In this document: positions 1 through 6,407 of the stretch, piece by piece | Numbering within the stretch: the first letter of the stretch is position 1 | Layout: every line of letters begins with the position of its first letter | Assembly: GCA_014523625.1 (NCBI GenBank) | Contig: JAATVP010000276.1 | Location: 1-9,311, forward strand | Length of the DNA: 9,311 bases | Direction: 5' to 3' | From: Nitrososphaerales archaeon TH5896 | GTDB lineage: Archaea > Thermoproteota > Nitrososphaeria > Nitrososphaerales > Nitrososphaeraceae | The notes under the pieces: model-generated | What the model was told of the DNA's origin: nothing | The model's input: only the letters and a program-made list of their open reading frames with translations | Database searches by the model: none | Made by a program: the position numbers and the translations under genes

Positions 1-1
1 C

Positions 2-34
2 TACTGCCATTGCCGCTATCAGTAACGGATGCAA
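2..34 (-). CDS. Possible 5' end of a leftward gene running off the window
   Basis: On the minus strand a TTG at 34 opens a frame that reads (M)HPLLIAAMAV and is still open at the edge; an in-frame stop lies just upstream at 56-58. The hydrophobic start could be a signal or membrane segment. The palindromic TATA-like element centred near 66 lies about 31 bp upstream, a suitable distance. Only 11 codons are visible, so this may be chance, and no function can be proposed. Confidence 0.15.
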   Translation of the reverse strand, partial: MHPLLIAAMAV

Positions 35-59
35 TTTAGCAAGGTGTATTGGCTGTTAG

Positions 60-71
60 TATTTATAAATA
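60..71. promoter_or_regulatory. Palindromic TATA-like element
   Basis: TATTTATAAATA is a perfect 12-bp palindrome resembling an archaeal TATA box, so it could fire either way. Leftward, the expected transcription start near 40 would precede a TTG-initiated frame that stays open to the window edge. Rightward, it precedes only a 10-codon frame from the ATG at 97. AT-rich palindromes arise easily by chance, so the call rests on sequence form alone. Confidence 0.3.
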
Positions 72-213
72 TTGGAGAGTAGGTGCAACCCAAATAATGG
101 AATGCAATTTACACCGACTATGTCTTTGAGACACGAGAGATGCCGTTATCTTTGTATCAAACACGTGTCATATCGCGTCGAACCCTTAGACTCTATTGGA
201 ATTAAGTAGTAGA

Positions 214-525
214 TTATCCCACCCAAGACCAGACTTTGATGCCTCTCATCATGCATTGCTTCCTAATTATTGCCCGTGCACGTTCGGCCGCTTCCAGCTC
301 GCCGATCTCTTTACCCAGATATTGCAAGATGAGATCCTCGTAGAGTTTTTTGGCTCTTTCTTCAGTAAATTCTTTATAGTTTGAAAATTCGATCTTTGAT
401 GTTCGGCGTCTTTCTATTTTTGGCATTTGTGAAAAGTCATCATGCCCTTTCAAATCTGCATACTCTTTCTTGCATTCTGCACAGTTGTTGTCAAAGAAAT
501 CTGAATGCACTGTGCATTTTGACAT
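214..525 (-). CDS. Conserved-looking 103-aa protein with possible zinc knuckle
   Basis: I do not recognise the family. The N-terminus has C4-x2-H7-x7-C15-x2-C18, an arrangement that could bind one zinc ion. A charged linker follows (residues 25-50), then a predominantly helical, charged C-terminal half (about 52-95) and a Trp-containing tail. There is no signal peptide or membrane segment, so it is probably cytoplasmic. The frame extends to a TTG at 531, but I chose the ATG at 525 because a TATA-like TTAATATA (548-555) is centred 26-27 bp before it, as expected for a leaderless mRNA. It is divergent from uppP across a 400-bp gap. A role in nucleic-acid or protein binding is a guess from the Cys/His cluster. 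Coding status is likely, given promoter fit and non-random composition. Confidence 0.7.
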   Translation of the reverse strand: MSKCTVHSDFFDNNCAECKKEYADLKGHDDFSQMPKIERRRTSKIEFSNYKEFTEERAKKLYEDLILQYLGKEIGELEAAERARAIIRKQCMMRGIKVWSWVG

Positions 526-547
526 TGCCAAGAAATCTCATCTATAC

Positions 548-555
548 TATATTAA
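548..555 (-). promoter_or_regulatory. TATA-like box for the 103-aa gene
   Basis: The minus strand reads TTAATATA, centred 26-27 bp upstream of the ATG at 525. That spacing matches a leaderless archaeal transcript and argues against the upstream TTG at 531. Confidence 0.5.
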
Positions 556-892
556 GAGCACCGATTTCGTCAAATCATTTCAAATCAAAGGGAAAAGAAA
601 ATCAACTAAACAAACTCTACCGAAGCGTAAAAGATCAAAGATTTGTTGTGCCCTTCCCTTTTTGATGGCAGCAGCTATGATTTAGGGCAAATACCAGGTT
701 GTTTACATCATTTCCAATATTCTTTTCGCATAGAGTCTTTAGCCCTCCCACGTAAACAAGAATATCTCATCCACATCTATTTATGAAAAATCAGGGTATT
801 GTATTAGCAAATTATTCTTCACATTCGAATAATCTGGCGGGTTTATCGCCTTATTGACTAATTACCACTAATAGCTCCTTCCTACTGTGAAA
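556..892. other. Divergent intergenic region without a recognisable gene
   Basis: This stretch lies between the divergent 103-aa gene and uppP. I see no tRNA-like arm and no convincing coding frame on either strand: the open frames on the plus strand overlap the antisense of the 103-aa gene and have unnatural composition. The only structure is a loose 8-bp inverted repeat, AAAGGGAA (587-594) with TTCCCTTT (654-661). Its long spacer makes it expected by chance. Confidence 0.5.
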
Positions 893-899
893 TTAAATA
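893..899 (+). promoter_or_regulatory. TATA-like box for uppP
   Basis: TTAAATA is centred about 30 bp before the ATG at 926. It lies inside the reading frame that would result from the GTG at 887, so it favours the downstream ATG as the real start. Confidence 0.4.
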
Positions 900-925
900 G
901 GGTATCTAAATTATTCCCCTGTGTT

Positions 926-1753
926 ATGATAGATGCAATCCAGGCATTGATTCTAGGTATTGTTCAAGGACTTACAGAATGGCTACCAATTTCCAGCTCT
1001 GGGCATCTTGCCTTAGTTCAACTTGCTATGAATCTTCAGGTTCCAATTTTTTTTGATATAGTTCTGCACCTTGGTACGCTTGCGGCAGTTATGGGAGTCT
1101 ACCGACGTGAACTAGTATCGATTCTAAAGTCAATTAAATCAATCCACCAAAATGATAGCAATTATAGTGAGGAGGAAGCAAAGAGCAATAAGTGGGGTAA
1201 AAGGTATCTATTACTTATCATTCTCGGAATGATTCCCACGGCTTTGATGGGAGTAGGATTTCGATCGGTCTTTGAGGAATCCTTTTACAGCATGTGGTCG
1301 ATAGGGTTGGGTTTCATAATCAGCGGAGCTATGATTTTTGTCACCAAGTTTATCGGCAAGGGCACAAATTCTATTGGGAAGATCGATGCCGTTCTGATAG
1401 GCGTGGGACAAGGACTTTCTATTTTCTCAAGCATTTCAAGGAGTGGAGCAACTATTTCAATCGGAATGTTCAGGCACATCGAGAGGTCAGAACTAATTAC
1501 TTATTCCTTCTTGCTTTCAATTCCAGCTATTCTAGGGGCAGGATTCTATGACTTAGTTTTTGCAGATAACGTTTCTCAAGTTTCAATATATCAAATTCCA
1601 TTAGAATCTTATATAATCGGAACACTCTCAGCTGCTGCAGTAGGCTATGTATCAATAAAATTCCTCATTAGCATCATTAACAAGGGGGAATTCTACCTAT
1701 TTTCGTTTTATTGCTTCCTAATAGGATCGCTGATACTTGTCAGTCTTATCTAA
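926..1753 (+). CDS. uppP: Undecaprenyl/polyprenyl-diphosphate phosphatase (UppP/BacA family)
   Basis: This integral membrane phosphatase converts a C55-type polyprenyl diphosphate to the monophosphate lipid carrier. In an archaeon it would presumably recycle the carrier used for glycoprotein or surface-glycan assembly rather than peptidoglycan. The family's first signature is clear: Q14-GLT-E18-WLPISSSGH27 (the (E/Q)xxxE motif plus SSSGH). The second, SRSGAT around R172, is present, but the usual Pro-Gly before SRSG is Ser-Ser. Hydrophobic helices fill the rest, with one soluble charged loop at about residues 70-93. Length (275 aa) is normal. The frame continues up to a GTG at 887, but I chose the ATG at 926 because bacterial and archaeal homologues begin a few residues before QALILG and a TATA-like box at 893-899 fits it. 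It appears monocistronic. Confidence 0.93.
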   Translation: MIDAIQALILGIVQGLTEWLPISSSGHLALVQLAMNLQVPIFFDIVLHLGTLAAVMGVYRRELVSILKSIKSIHQNDSNYSEEEAKSNKWGKRYLLLIILGMIPTALMGVGFRSVFEESFYSMWSIGLGFIISGAMIFVTKFIGKGTNSIGKIDAVLIGVGQGLSIFSSISRSGATISIGMFRHIERSELITYSFLLSIPAILGAGFYDLVFADNVSQVSIYQIPLESYIIGTLSAAAVGYVSIKFLISIINKGEFYLFSFYCFLIGSLILVSLI

Positions 1754-1926
1754 CAAATGAGATAAAAAAATATAACTACATTTATTTAACCTTAGACTTA
1801 ACAAAAATGCCCACAATTTTTACAATGAAAGTCTTTCTGATTAAACACTACTTTCAATGTTACCACTAAATTTTATTCATATAAGTGACATATAGTTTTT
1901 AAGATGCTGCTAAAGTAAGAAACACA

Positions 1927-2133
1927 TTGATTGACTTTTCTAAATTGAAGTACAGGGTAAACTATAATCAGTCTGTGTACAATTTCAGAACAAGAAGGTA
2001 TGAAAGTAAGGATGCTACTTACAATAGCTACGAGCAGGCCAGAGCGAATCAATGGAAGTGCGAAAAATGTTCAGAGTTGTTTGGAACGTTGAAAGAATTA
2101 AAACTACATAAAATAGAACTCCATTCGTACTAG
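1927..2133 (+). CDS. Small single C2H2 zinc-finger protein, 68 aa
   Basis: The C-terminus carries C45-x2-C48-x12-H61-x4-H66, a classical C2H2 finger with the conserved Phe (F52) and Leu (L58) at near-canonical positions. The N-terminal 40 residues are rich in Tyr, Asn and Arg and show no known domain. Single-finger proteins of this size occur widely in Thaumarchaeota; some may be DNA- or RNA-binding regulators, but the target cannot be inferred. The only initiator available is the TTG at 1927, since an in-frame TAA lies at 1900 and no ATG or GTG lies between. An AT-rich stretch at 1888-1903 could hold its promoter. It stands alone between uppP and a 311-bp gap. The intact finger in so short a frame makes it very probably real. 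Confidence 0.8.
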   Translation: MIDFSKLKYRVNYNQSVYNFRTRRYESKDATYNSYEQARANQWKCEKCSELFGTLKELKLHKIELHSY

Positions 2134-2444
2134 CTAGATAAATGGGTTCTCTTACGCAGAACTTTCAATAATGTGAATATGCCGCTGAAGTATTTCATGC
2201 TTAGTTAATAAGGGTCCACCGTTCTGTTTTTTAGAAAACCTATATTCCAAATATATTAAAGAACGATGAACAATCAATTGTGGGAATATAGTGGTATAGT
2301 AGCAAACCATTGTTGTAGTGGTTTGACTTTAACCCCTTACTGCTAATGATAATCATCTATAGATTCTAAAGAGGTACTCCCCATTAGTCTCATTTTTGAT
2401 CATAAACCAAGAATCTGCACTTGGAATTGTTGGTTCAACATTTC
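2134..2444. other. Intergenic region, possible micro-ORF and hairpin
   Basis: This gap separates the zinc-finger gene from the 3' end of nadE. It contains an AT-rich, TATA-like run (2247-2260), an ATG-started 26-codon frame (2265-2345) and, within that frame, a 7-bp inverted repeat (2303-2325). No longer coding frame or known RNA is visible. Confidence 0.45.
2303..2325. repeat. 7-bp inverted repeat with 9-nt loop
   Basis: CAAACCA (2303-2309) and TGGTTTG (2319-2325) are perfect complements around a 9-nt loop, and could form a small RNA hairpin on either strand. It is not followed by a long T-run, so a terminator role is uncertain. It may belong to an unrecognised small RNA or be chance. Confidence 0.35.
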
Positions 2445-3224
2445 TTAGAAACTCCAGCCAATTTTACATATTTTTGATGGCTTTGCCTTATGAGCATTTC
2501 TTTTGATTGTTTGTTCTATCCTAGCTAGCCTATTATTTGAAATTTTAAAACTATGATGCTTATCTCCGGTATCTCTTGAGTCTGTAGATTCCAGATTCTT
2601 AAGAATTTCATCAATTTCGTCGTAATTAGCCCCAAGCTCCTCTTCAGCCGTTTGGTCTTTCCATAAGCGAGGGCTACTTTTCTTTTGTCGGATTGAAAGT
2701 GGGAGTTCTAAATATTCGGCTAGACTCCTAACCTGAGTTTTGTAGACATCTCCCAGAGGAAACAAATCTGCCGCGCCGTCTCCAAACTTTGTATAATACC
2801 CAAGCAGTAACTCACTCTTGTCTGATGTTCCTAAAACTAGTCCATTGTAGATGAACGAGTAATAGTATAGGATACTCATTCTTATTCTGGCAGCTAGATT
2901 CCCCTCCGCGTACGTGTCCCTGGGAAGAAAAGAAAGGTACTCCGACTTGATATCGTTAATATTCATAACTTTATGTTCTATGTGCAGACTACTCGCGAGT
3001 TCAACTGCGTCATCTATATCCGAATTTGGAGTTATAGGTAAATCAGGCAGTATTACTGAAAATACATTTTTATTTGATAACGCTCGGACAGCCAAACAAG
3101 CTGTAACCGATGAGTCAAGTCCTCCGCTTAGACCAACAATCACTTTGTCACGTTTGGCCTCATGCAATTCATGCTTGATAAATTTTTCAATTGAGTTACA
3201 CACACTCTCGTAACTTACAGACAC
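2445..3224 (-). CDS. nadE: NH3-dependent NAD+ synthetase
   Basis: This cytosolic enzyme makes NAD+ from deamido-NAD+ (NaAD), ATP and ammonia, the last step of NAD synthesis. It is a stand-alone N-type ATP pyrophosphatase domain without a glutaminase (nitrilase) domain, so ammonia or a separate glutaminase must supply nitrogen. Visible landmarks: the pyrophosphate loop SGGLDSS (residues 33-39), AARIRM before the substrate-binding helix, GTSDKSELLLGYYTKFGDG (142-160), and FPLGDVYKTQV. The usual PSAGLW loop reads SSPRLW, followed by QTAEEELG. The C-terminus ends in the expected basic HKAKPSK. Start is uncertain: the frame opens with a TTG at 3242 directly after a stop, but that overlaps a TATA-like TATTATAA, so I prefer the GTG at 3224 (259 aa); the GTG at 3203 (252 aa) is also possible. 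Divergent from rfcS. Confidence 0.93.
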   Translation of the reverse strand: MSVSYESVCNSIEKFIKHELHEAKRDKVIVGLSGGLDSSVTACLAVRALSNKNVFSVILPDLPITPNSDIDDAVELASSLHIEHKVMNINDIKSEYLSFLPRDTYAEGNLAARIRMSILYYYSFIYNGLVLGTSDKSELLLGYYTKFGDGAADLFPLGDVYKTQVRSLAEYLELPLSIRQKKSSPRLWKDQTAEEELGANYDEIDEILKNLESTDSRDTGDKHHSFKISNNRLARIEQTIKRNAHKAKPSKICKIGWSF

Positions 3225-3242
3225 GTCTGGTAAATGCGTCAA

Positions 3243-3250
3243 TTATAATA
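3243..3250 (-). promoter_or_regulatory. TATA-like box near nadE start
   Basis: The minus strand reads TATTATAA. Its centre lies about 23 bp from the GTG at 3224 and about 44 bp from the GTG at 3203, and it abuts the TTG at 3242. If functional, it makes the TTG unlikely as the initiator. Confidence 0.3.
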
Positions 3251-3356
3251 TTTTTGTTACCATTAGATGAGGATACGTCATGCTCTTATTTGTGTGGCAT
3301 TTTCACGAAAAAGCATCTAATAATTAAATGCAATGTTTAATAAAACTGCCAAGTGA

Positions 3357-3394
3357 AGCTTAGCTCAGGTAAGCTGCAGTACAGGTCATAGACC
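3357..3394. repeat. Two adjacent small hairpins between nadE and rfcS
   Basis: AGCTTA (3357-3362) pairs with TAAGCT (3370-3375) around a 7-nt loop, and GGTC (3384-3387) pairs with GACC (3391-3394) around ATA. They lie 70-107 bp upstream of rfcS in a divergent promoter region. They could be a structured leader, a small RNA or regulator sites; the short arms mean chance cannot be excluded. Confidence 0.3.
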
Positions 3395-3463
3395 CTCCAA
3401 ATTACGTATGGACAGTAATGCTAATATTCTGTTTTTGACTTTCAACAATCCGCTTAGAAATTC

Positions 3464-4453
3464 ATGTCCAGTAAGCATCAAATTATATCAAATTTAATGT
3501 GGGTAGAGAAATACCGTCCCTCTACACTTGAACAGATAGCAAATCAAAGTGACATAATCAGAGGACTCCGAAATCTTATCAAGAAACCTAATGAAATACC
3601 CCATTTCATATTTGCAGGACCGGCCGGAGTTGGCAAGACTACGGCAGCCTTGTGCATCGCCAAAGAATTGCTGGGGGAAAATTGGAGAAGGGATACGCTC
3701 GAGTTGAATGCCTCAGACGAGCGCGGTATAAAGATGGTTCGTGAGCGTGTTAAGGAATTCGCTGCTGTAATGAAGTTTTCCTCTACCACTGATAGCGATG
3801 ATAAGCCTTATCGCATCATAATTCTTGATGAAGCTGACGAGATGACTTCTGAAGCTCAGACTGCATTGAGAAGAATTATCGAAGATAGTTCAAGGACTAC
3901 GCGCTTTATCATCATATGCAATTATCTTTCCCAACTCATAGAACCTATACAAAGTCGATGTGTAATATTTCGCTTCACCCGATTGCCTAAACAGGAAGTG
4001 GTAGATCATTTATCAGAAATCTGTAGACAAGAAGGAATAGAATTTGATGTTAAGGCCCTCTCTAGAATCTATGATTCTACTTCAGGAGATCTTCGCCATT
4101 CTATCAATATTCTACAATCCGCAGCTACTAATAATAATATAACCTCTGAGAAAGTCGAATTGTCAATTGGTCTGTCTGGTAGAGCAAGGGCAGGCGAGGT
4201 GATAAAGCTCGCCCTCGCAGGTAAGTTTAATGAAGCCAGAGTATTGCTATTGGAATTGACCCAAGTATTTGGTATGTCAGAAAAAGACTTCTTAAAATAT
4301 GCGGCCCAAGAAGCTTTCTCAATGAAATTAAGTGACCCGGGAAAATTTGCTGAGCTTATGGCCGAGTACGACTACCGACTTAGCGTAGGTGCACATGCCG
4401 ATATTCAGCTTACGGCTTTTCTTGCCCAGGTTAGTATGCTCGGCAAGAAATAG
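3464..4453 (+). CDS. rfcS: Replication factor C small subunit (clamp loader)
   Basis: RfcS forms the four-subunit AAA+ part of the archaeal clamp loader, which with one RfcL opens and loads the PCNA ring at primer-template junctions. The protein has the RFC N-terminal box MWVEKYRP (12-19), Walker A GPAGVGKTT (52-60), Walker B LDEADEM (111-117), sensor-1 Asn143, the SRC arginine-finger motif (154-156) and the sensor-2 helix GDLRHSINILQ. A helical C-terminal collar (about 240-329) follows. Length (329 aa) is normal for the family and all catalytic residues are intact. I keep the ATG at 3464; starting at M12 (3497) would place the start immediately before the conserved WVEKYRP, and no TATA-like element is well placed for it. 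rfcL is not adjacent; the next recognised gene is a winged-helix regulator 211 bp downstream. Confidence 0.97.
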   Translation: MSSKHQIISNLMWVEKYRPSTLEQIANQSDIIRGLRNLIKKPNEIPHFIFAGPAGVGKTTAALCIAKELLGENWRRDTLELNASDERGIKMVRERVKEFAAVMKFSSTTDSDDKPYRIIILDEADEMTSEAQTALRRIIEDSSRTTRFIIICNYLSQLIEPIQSRCVIFRFTRLPKQEVVDHLSEICRQEGIEFDVKALSRIYDSTSGDLRHSINILQSAATNNNITSEKVELSIGLSGRARAGEVIKLALAGKFNEARVLLLELTQVFGMSEKDFLKYAAQEAFSMKLSDPGKFAELMAEYDYRLSVGAHADIQLTAFLAQVSMLGKK

Positions 4454-4468
4454 ATTTGAAAGTGTATA

Positions 4469-4624
4469 ATGGCGGTCAAGTTTATATTTGGAGGTCAAAA
4501 TCTTATTATGCTAAACAATTCCGGACAAATTCATTTAAGGGCTTCCAGATCTTGCTGTTTGAAATATCAGATAAGTGGTAACAGTACATTGGACAAATAT
4601 ATCTACGGAATTAGTCTAGGGTAA
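4469..4624 (+). CDS. Possible 51-aa small protein downstream of rfcS
   Basis: An ATG at 4469, 15 nt after the rfcS stop, opens a 51-codon frame ending at TAA 4622-4624. The product starts MAVKFIFGGQ, has a Cys-Cys pair near the middle and no known domain. It shares the rfcS frame but is separated by two stops (TAG 4451, TGA 4457), so read-through is unlikely. A GGAGGT lies at 4490-4495, 12 nt before an internal ATG at 4508 that would give 38 aa. Close spacing suits translational coupling to rfcS. Nothing supports function beyond spacing and frame, and it may be chance. Confidence 0.25.
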   Translation: MAVKFIFGGQNLIMLNNSGQIHLRASRSCCLKYQISGNSTLDKYIYGISLG

Positions 4625-4626
4625 CC

Positions 4627-4632
4627 TATATA
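4627..4632 (+). promoter_or_regulatory. TATA-like box for the winged-helix gene
   Basis: TATATA is centred about 35 bp before the TTG start at 4665, predicting a leader of roughly 10 nt. No in-frame ATG exists between the upstream stop (4617) and the TTG. Confidence 0.4.
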
Positions 4633-4664
4633 CCATATCGGATGCTTCAAGAGAGTCACATACG

Positions 4665-4991
4665 TTGTCTGGTTCAACAGTATCATACAGAGACAGGATC
4701 TATATAGTTGAGGATATTATTTTGAAACTTGCCGAATATGGTGAATTAAACCAGACAGCATTGATAAGTTTCTGTGGTCTAAACCTAAAGAAACATAAAG
4801 TGATTCTAGATGAAATGGAATCAAACAATCTAATTACAAGAAAGGAAAGATTGATCGGTAAGAAATCAGTTAGTGTCTACATGACTACCTCTGAAGGTTT
4901 AAGTTTTTTTAATAGTATTCTTGCTCCTTATGAGAAGATGTTTCCGCGAAGAAGACGTGCCGACCACCGATTCAACGTAAGCAAGGACTAG
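4665..4991 (+). CDS. Winged-helix DNA-binding protein (HTH_45-like)
   Basis: This is a predicted single-domain transcriptional regulator. Residues 10-35 form the first two helices (IYIVEDIILKLAEYGELNQ), residues 39-57 the likely recognition helix (LNLKKHKVILDEMESNNLI), and 58-74 the basic beta-wing leading to MTTSEGLSFF. This order matches small archaeal winged-helix proteins of the HTH_45 type (family assignment by pattern only). The C-terminus has a basic RRRR run (95-98) that may add non-specific DNA contact. There is no ligand or metal-binding domain, so the signal sensed is unknown. The start must be TTG 4665, as no ATG or GTG lies between it and the in-frame stop upstream. A 12-bp palindrome lies 4 bp after the stop. 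Convergent with the following membrane-protein gene. Confidence 0.8.
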   Translation: MSGSTVSYRDRIYIVEDIILKLAEYGELNQTALISFCGLNLKKHKVILDEMESNNLITRKERLIGKKSVSVYMTTSEGLSFFNSILAPYEKMFPRRRRADHRFNVSKD

Positions 4992-4992
4992 A

Positions 4993-5008
4993 CTTTGTGT
5001 ACACAAGG
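4993..5008. repeat. 12-bp perfect palindrome after the winged-helix gene
   Basis: TTGTGTACACAA (4995-5006) is perfectly self-complementary. It extends to 16 bp with one T-G mismatch (4993-5008). It starts just after the TAG of the winged-helix gene, in the gap between two convergent genes. It could be a dimeric-regulator site or the stem of a 3'-end hairpin. Confidence 0.45.
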
Positions 5009-5083
5009 GCTGTGCTTCTAAAAATAGCGCTAATACAAAATTAATACCAGAGTTATATGTACCTGTAATTGTTGAATTACAAT

Positions 5084-5521
5084 TTATTCCAACCCAAACT
5101 GAGCTGAAATCTTTCTATTAATCTCCTTTTTCTCATTTATGTAAGCATTGTATCGACTATTCCATGAACCGATCTTTCTATATTGCTTTATTCCAGCATA
5201 AAACCAGATACTAGAAATTATAATTACGGAACCTAATAATACGCTTAATACAGTTCCAAACTCGTTCTCTATTTCCAATATAGCAAAGAAAGATGGATGT
5301 CTTATCAAGTACACAGAGAGACCGATAGCAATAGGGGCCAAGATCAAAGCGGAGACTGAAACACCCAAAAGTGTTTTTCTAATATTGAGAATTTGTTGAA
5401 TGAATGTATCCATTAATGTCAACAAATTTTCTCTTGCAGTTGTGGATAAATCATAGTCGTCATTGTCATTGTCATTTGCCATATTTTCATCATCCTGGTG
5501 ATTTGCCGCTCTGTCATCCAT
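5084..5521 (-). CDS. Two-helix membrane protein with acidic N-terminus
   Basis: No family is recognised. The first 28 residues are highly acidic and Asn/Asp-rich. An amphipathic segment (29-50) is followed by two clear membrane helices at about 51-73 and 88-110, joined by a short loop, and a charged, partly basic tail (111-145). The positive tail and the Arg/Lys before the first helix suggest both termini face the cytoplasm, with a short external loop. Start is ATG 5521; M14 (5482) is a weaker alternative because a TATA-like TAAATAAA (5554-5561) lies about 36 bp upstream of 5521. No enzyme motif is visible. It is convergent with the winged-helix gene and divergent from the FxLYD-like gene, so it is probably monocistronic. 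Confidence 0.8.
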   Translation of the reverse strand: MDDRAANHQDDENMANDNDNDDYDLSTTARENLLTLMDTFIQQILNIRKTLLGVSVSALILAPIAIGLSVYLIRHPSFFAILEIENEFGTVLSVLLGSVIIISSIWFYAGIKQYRKIGSWNSRYNAYINEKKEINRKISAQFGLE

Positions 5522-5553
5522 GTCCTCGTCTTAAGCTACTAACGGGTTGTTCC

Positions 5554-5561
5554 TTTATTTA
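5554..5561 (-). promoter_or_regulatory. TATA-like box for the two-helix membrane protein
   Basis: The minus strand reads TAAATAAA, centred about 36 bp before the ATG at 5521, which predicts a leader of roughly 10 nt. Confidence 0.4.
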
Positions 5562-5644
5562 TCTTATGATTAACATAGTTATTTAATACGTTAATATCCT
5601 GAAGCCTTTTTTAGAAAGCTCTCGCTAAACTTAGATACAGTTGC

Positions 5645-6340
5645 ATGGATGGAAAAATTCTCCTATTCGGGATTCTTATTTCAATCCTCATGTCTTTTAC
5701 GATGCTTAACTCATATTCTTCTACGCAAAAAAATCTCGAAATAAATCATGTTTACAACTATGTGGATGAAAATAAGATTATGCATGTTCTTGGGGAAGTG
5801 AAGAACATTGGCAGCAAAGCTATGACGAATGTCACTATTGGGGCTACATTTTTTGATTCAGAAGGCAAAATCATGAATGAGTATAAAAGATCGGTTGAAT
5901 TAAGAACCATCAATCCTAGTTTTGTATCCCCTTTCGAAATTCTTTTCTTAGACCAGAATACCGTCAATAAGGTAGAGGACTTCAAACTATATGCAAATGG
6001 AACAGAAGTTAGAACTCCTCCGCCGGTAGATCTTCAAATTAAAGTAGACTCGTCCAGACAAGATATTTTAGGGTTCTATTATATCAATGGCGTCATATTC
6101 AATTCTGGACCTACTATCGCTAATAACTCGATTGCTATTGCTACACTTTATGATTCGGATGGTCGGGTCATAGCAATAGGAAGGGGCCTGGCCGAGCCAA
6201 AAGATATCTCAAGAAATTCTGCAGCAAACTTCGGGTTGGCTATACTTGATAAATTACAGACTCCCAAAGGGGACAGTTATTCAGTTATAGCAGATTCAGA
6301 TACGTATGTTTCAATCCCAGTTATCGCTAAAGAGAAATAG
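5645..6340 (+). CDS. Exported protein with two FxLYD-like beta-sandwich repeats
   Basis: Residues 5-22 form a hydrophobic signal peptide or membrane anchor after one Lys. The mature part holds two matching repeats: GEVKNIG (50-56) followed by GATFFDSEGKIM (66-77), and GVIFNSG (149-155) followed by ATLYDSDGRVI (166-176). The spacing between the two landmarks is 17 residues in both. This pattern matches FxLYD-type domains, which are extracellular beta-sandwiches of mostly unknown binding role. Sequons for N-glycosylation occur at N62, N118 and N160, consistent with surface exposure. A PPP linker (125-127) separates the repeats. ATG 5645 directly precedes the signal sequence. It is convergent with rpl11 (67-bp gap). 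It likely acts on the outer face of the cell membrane; ligand and partner are unknown. Confidence 0.85.
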   Translation: MDGKILLFGILISILMSFTMLNSYSSTQKNLEINHVYNYVDENKIMHVLGEVKNIGSKAMTNVTIGATFFDSEGKIMNEYKRSVELRTINPSFVSPFEILFLDQNTVNKVEDFKLYANGTEVRTPPPVDLQIKVDSSRQDILGFYYINGVIFNSGPTIANNSIAIATLYDSDGRVIAIGRGLAEPKDISRNSAANFGLAILDKLQTPKGDSYSVIADSDTYVSIPVIAKEK

Positions 6341-6407
6341 GTAATATCAGATAATTGATGCAAATTAAATCGCATTTCAACAATTCATGTTAAATCAGGA
6401 AACTAAT

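Noticed and set aside
97..129. 10-codon ATG frame downstream of the palindromic TATA-like element
   Set aside because: Too short, with no structural gene downstream on the same strand for it to attenuate; chance is the simplest explanation.
160..205. GGGTTCGA on the minus strand, like a T-loop, and the ACACGTGT palindrome at 161-168
   Set aside because: The flanking bases do not form a T-stem and no other tRNA arms exist; an 8-bp palindrome alone is expected by chance.
587..661. 8-bp inverted repeat AAAGGGAA/TTCCCTTT
   Set aside because: The spacer is about 60 nt and several such pairs are expected by chance in this length.
381..685. Overlapping plus-strand frames of 94 and 71 codons
   Set aside because: They are antisense to, or extend from the antisense of, the 103-aa gene and show no protein-like features.
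3350..3430. tRNA-like string TAGCTCAGGTAAGCT
   Set aside because: It resembles a tRNA D-arm, but no matching anticodon stem, T-arm (GTTCRA) or acceptor pairing can be found around it.
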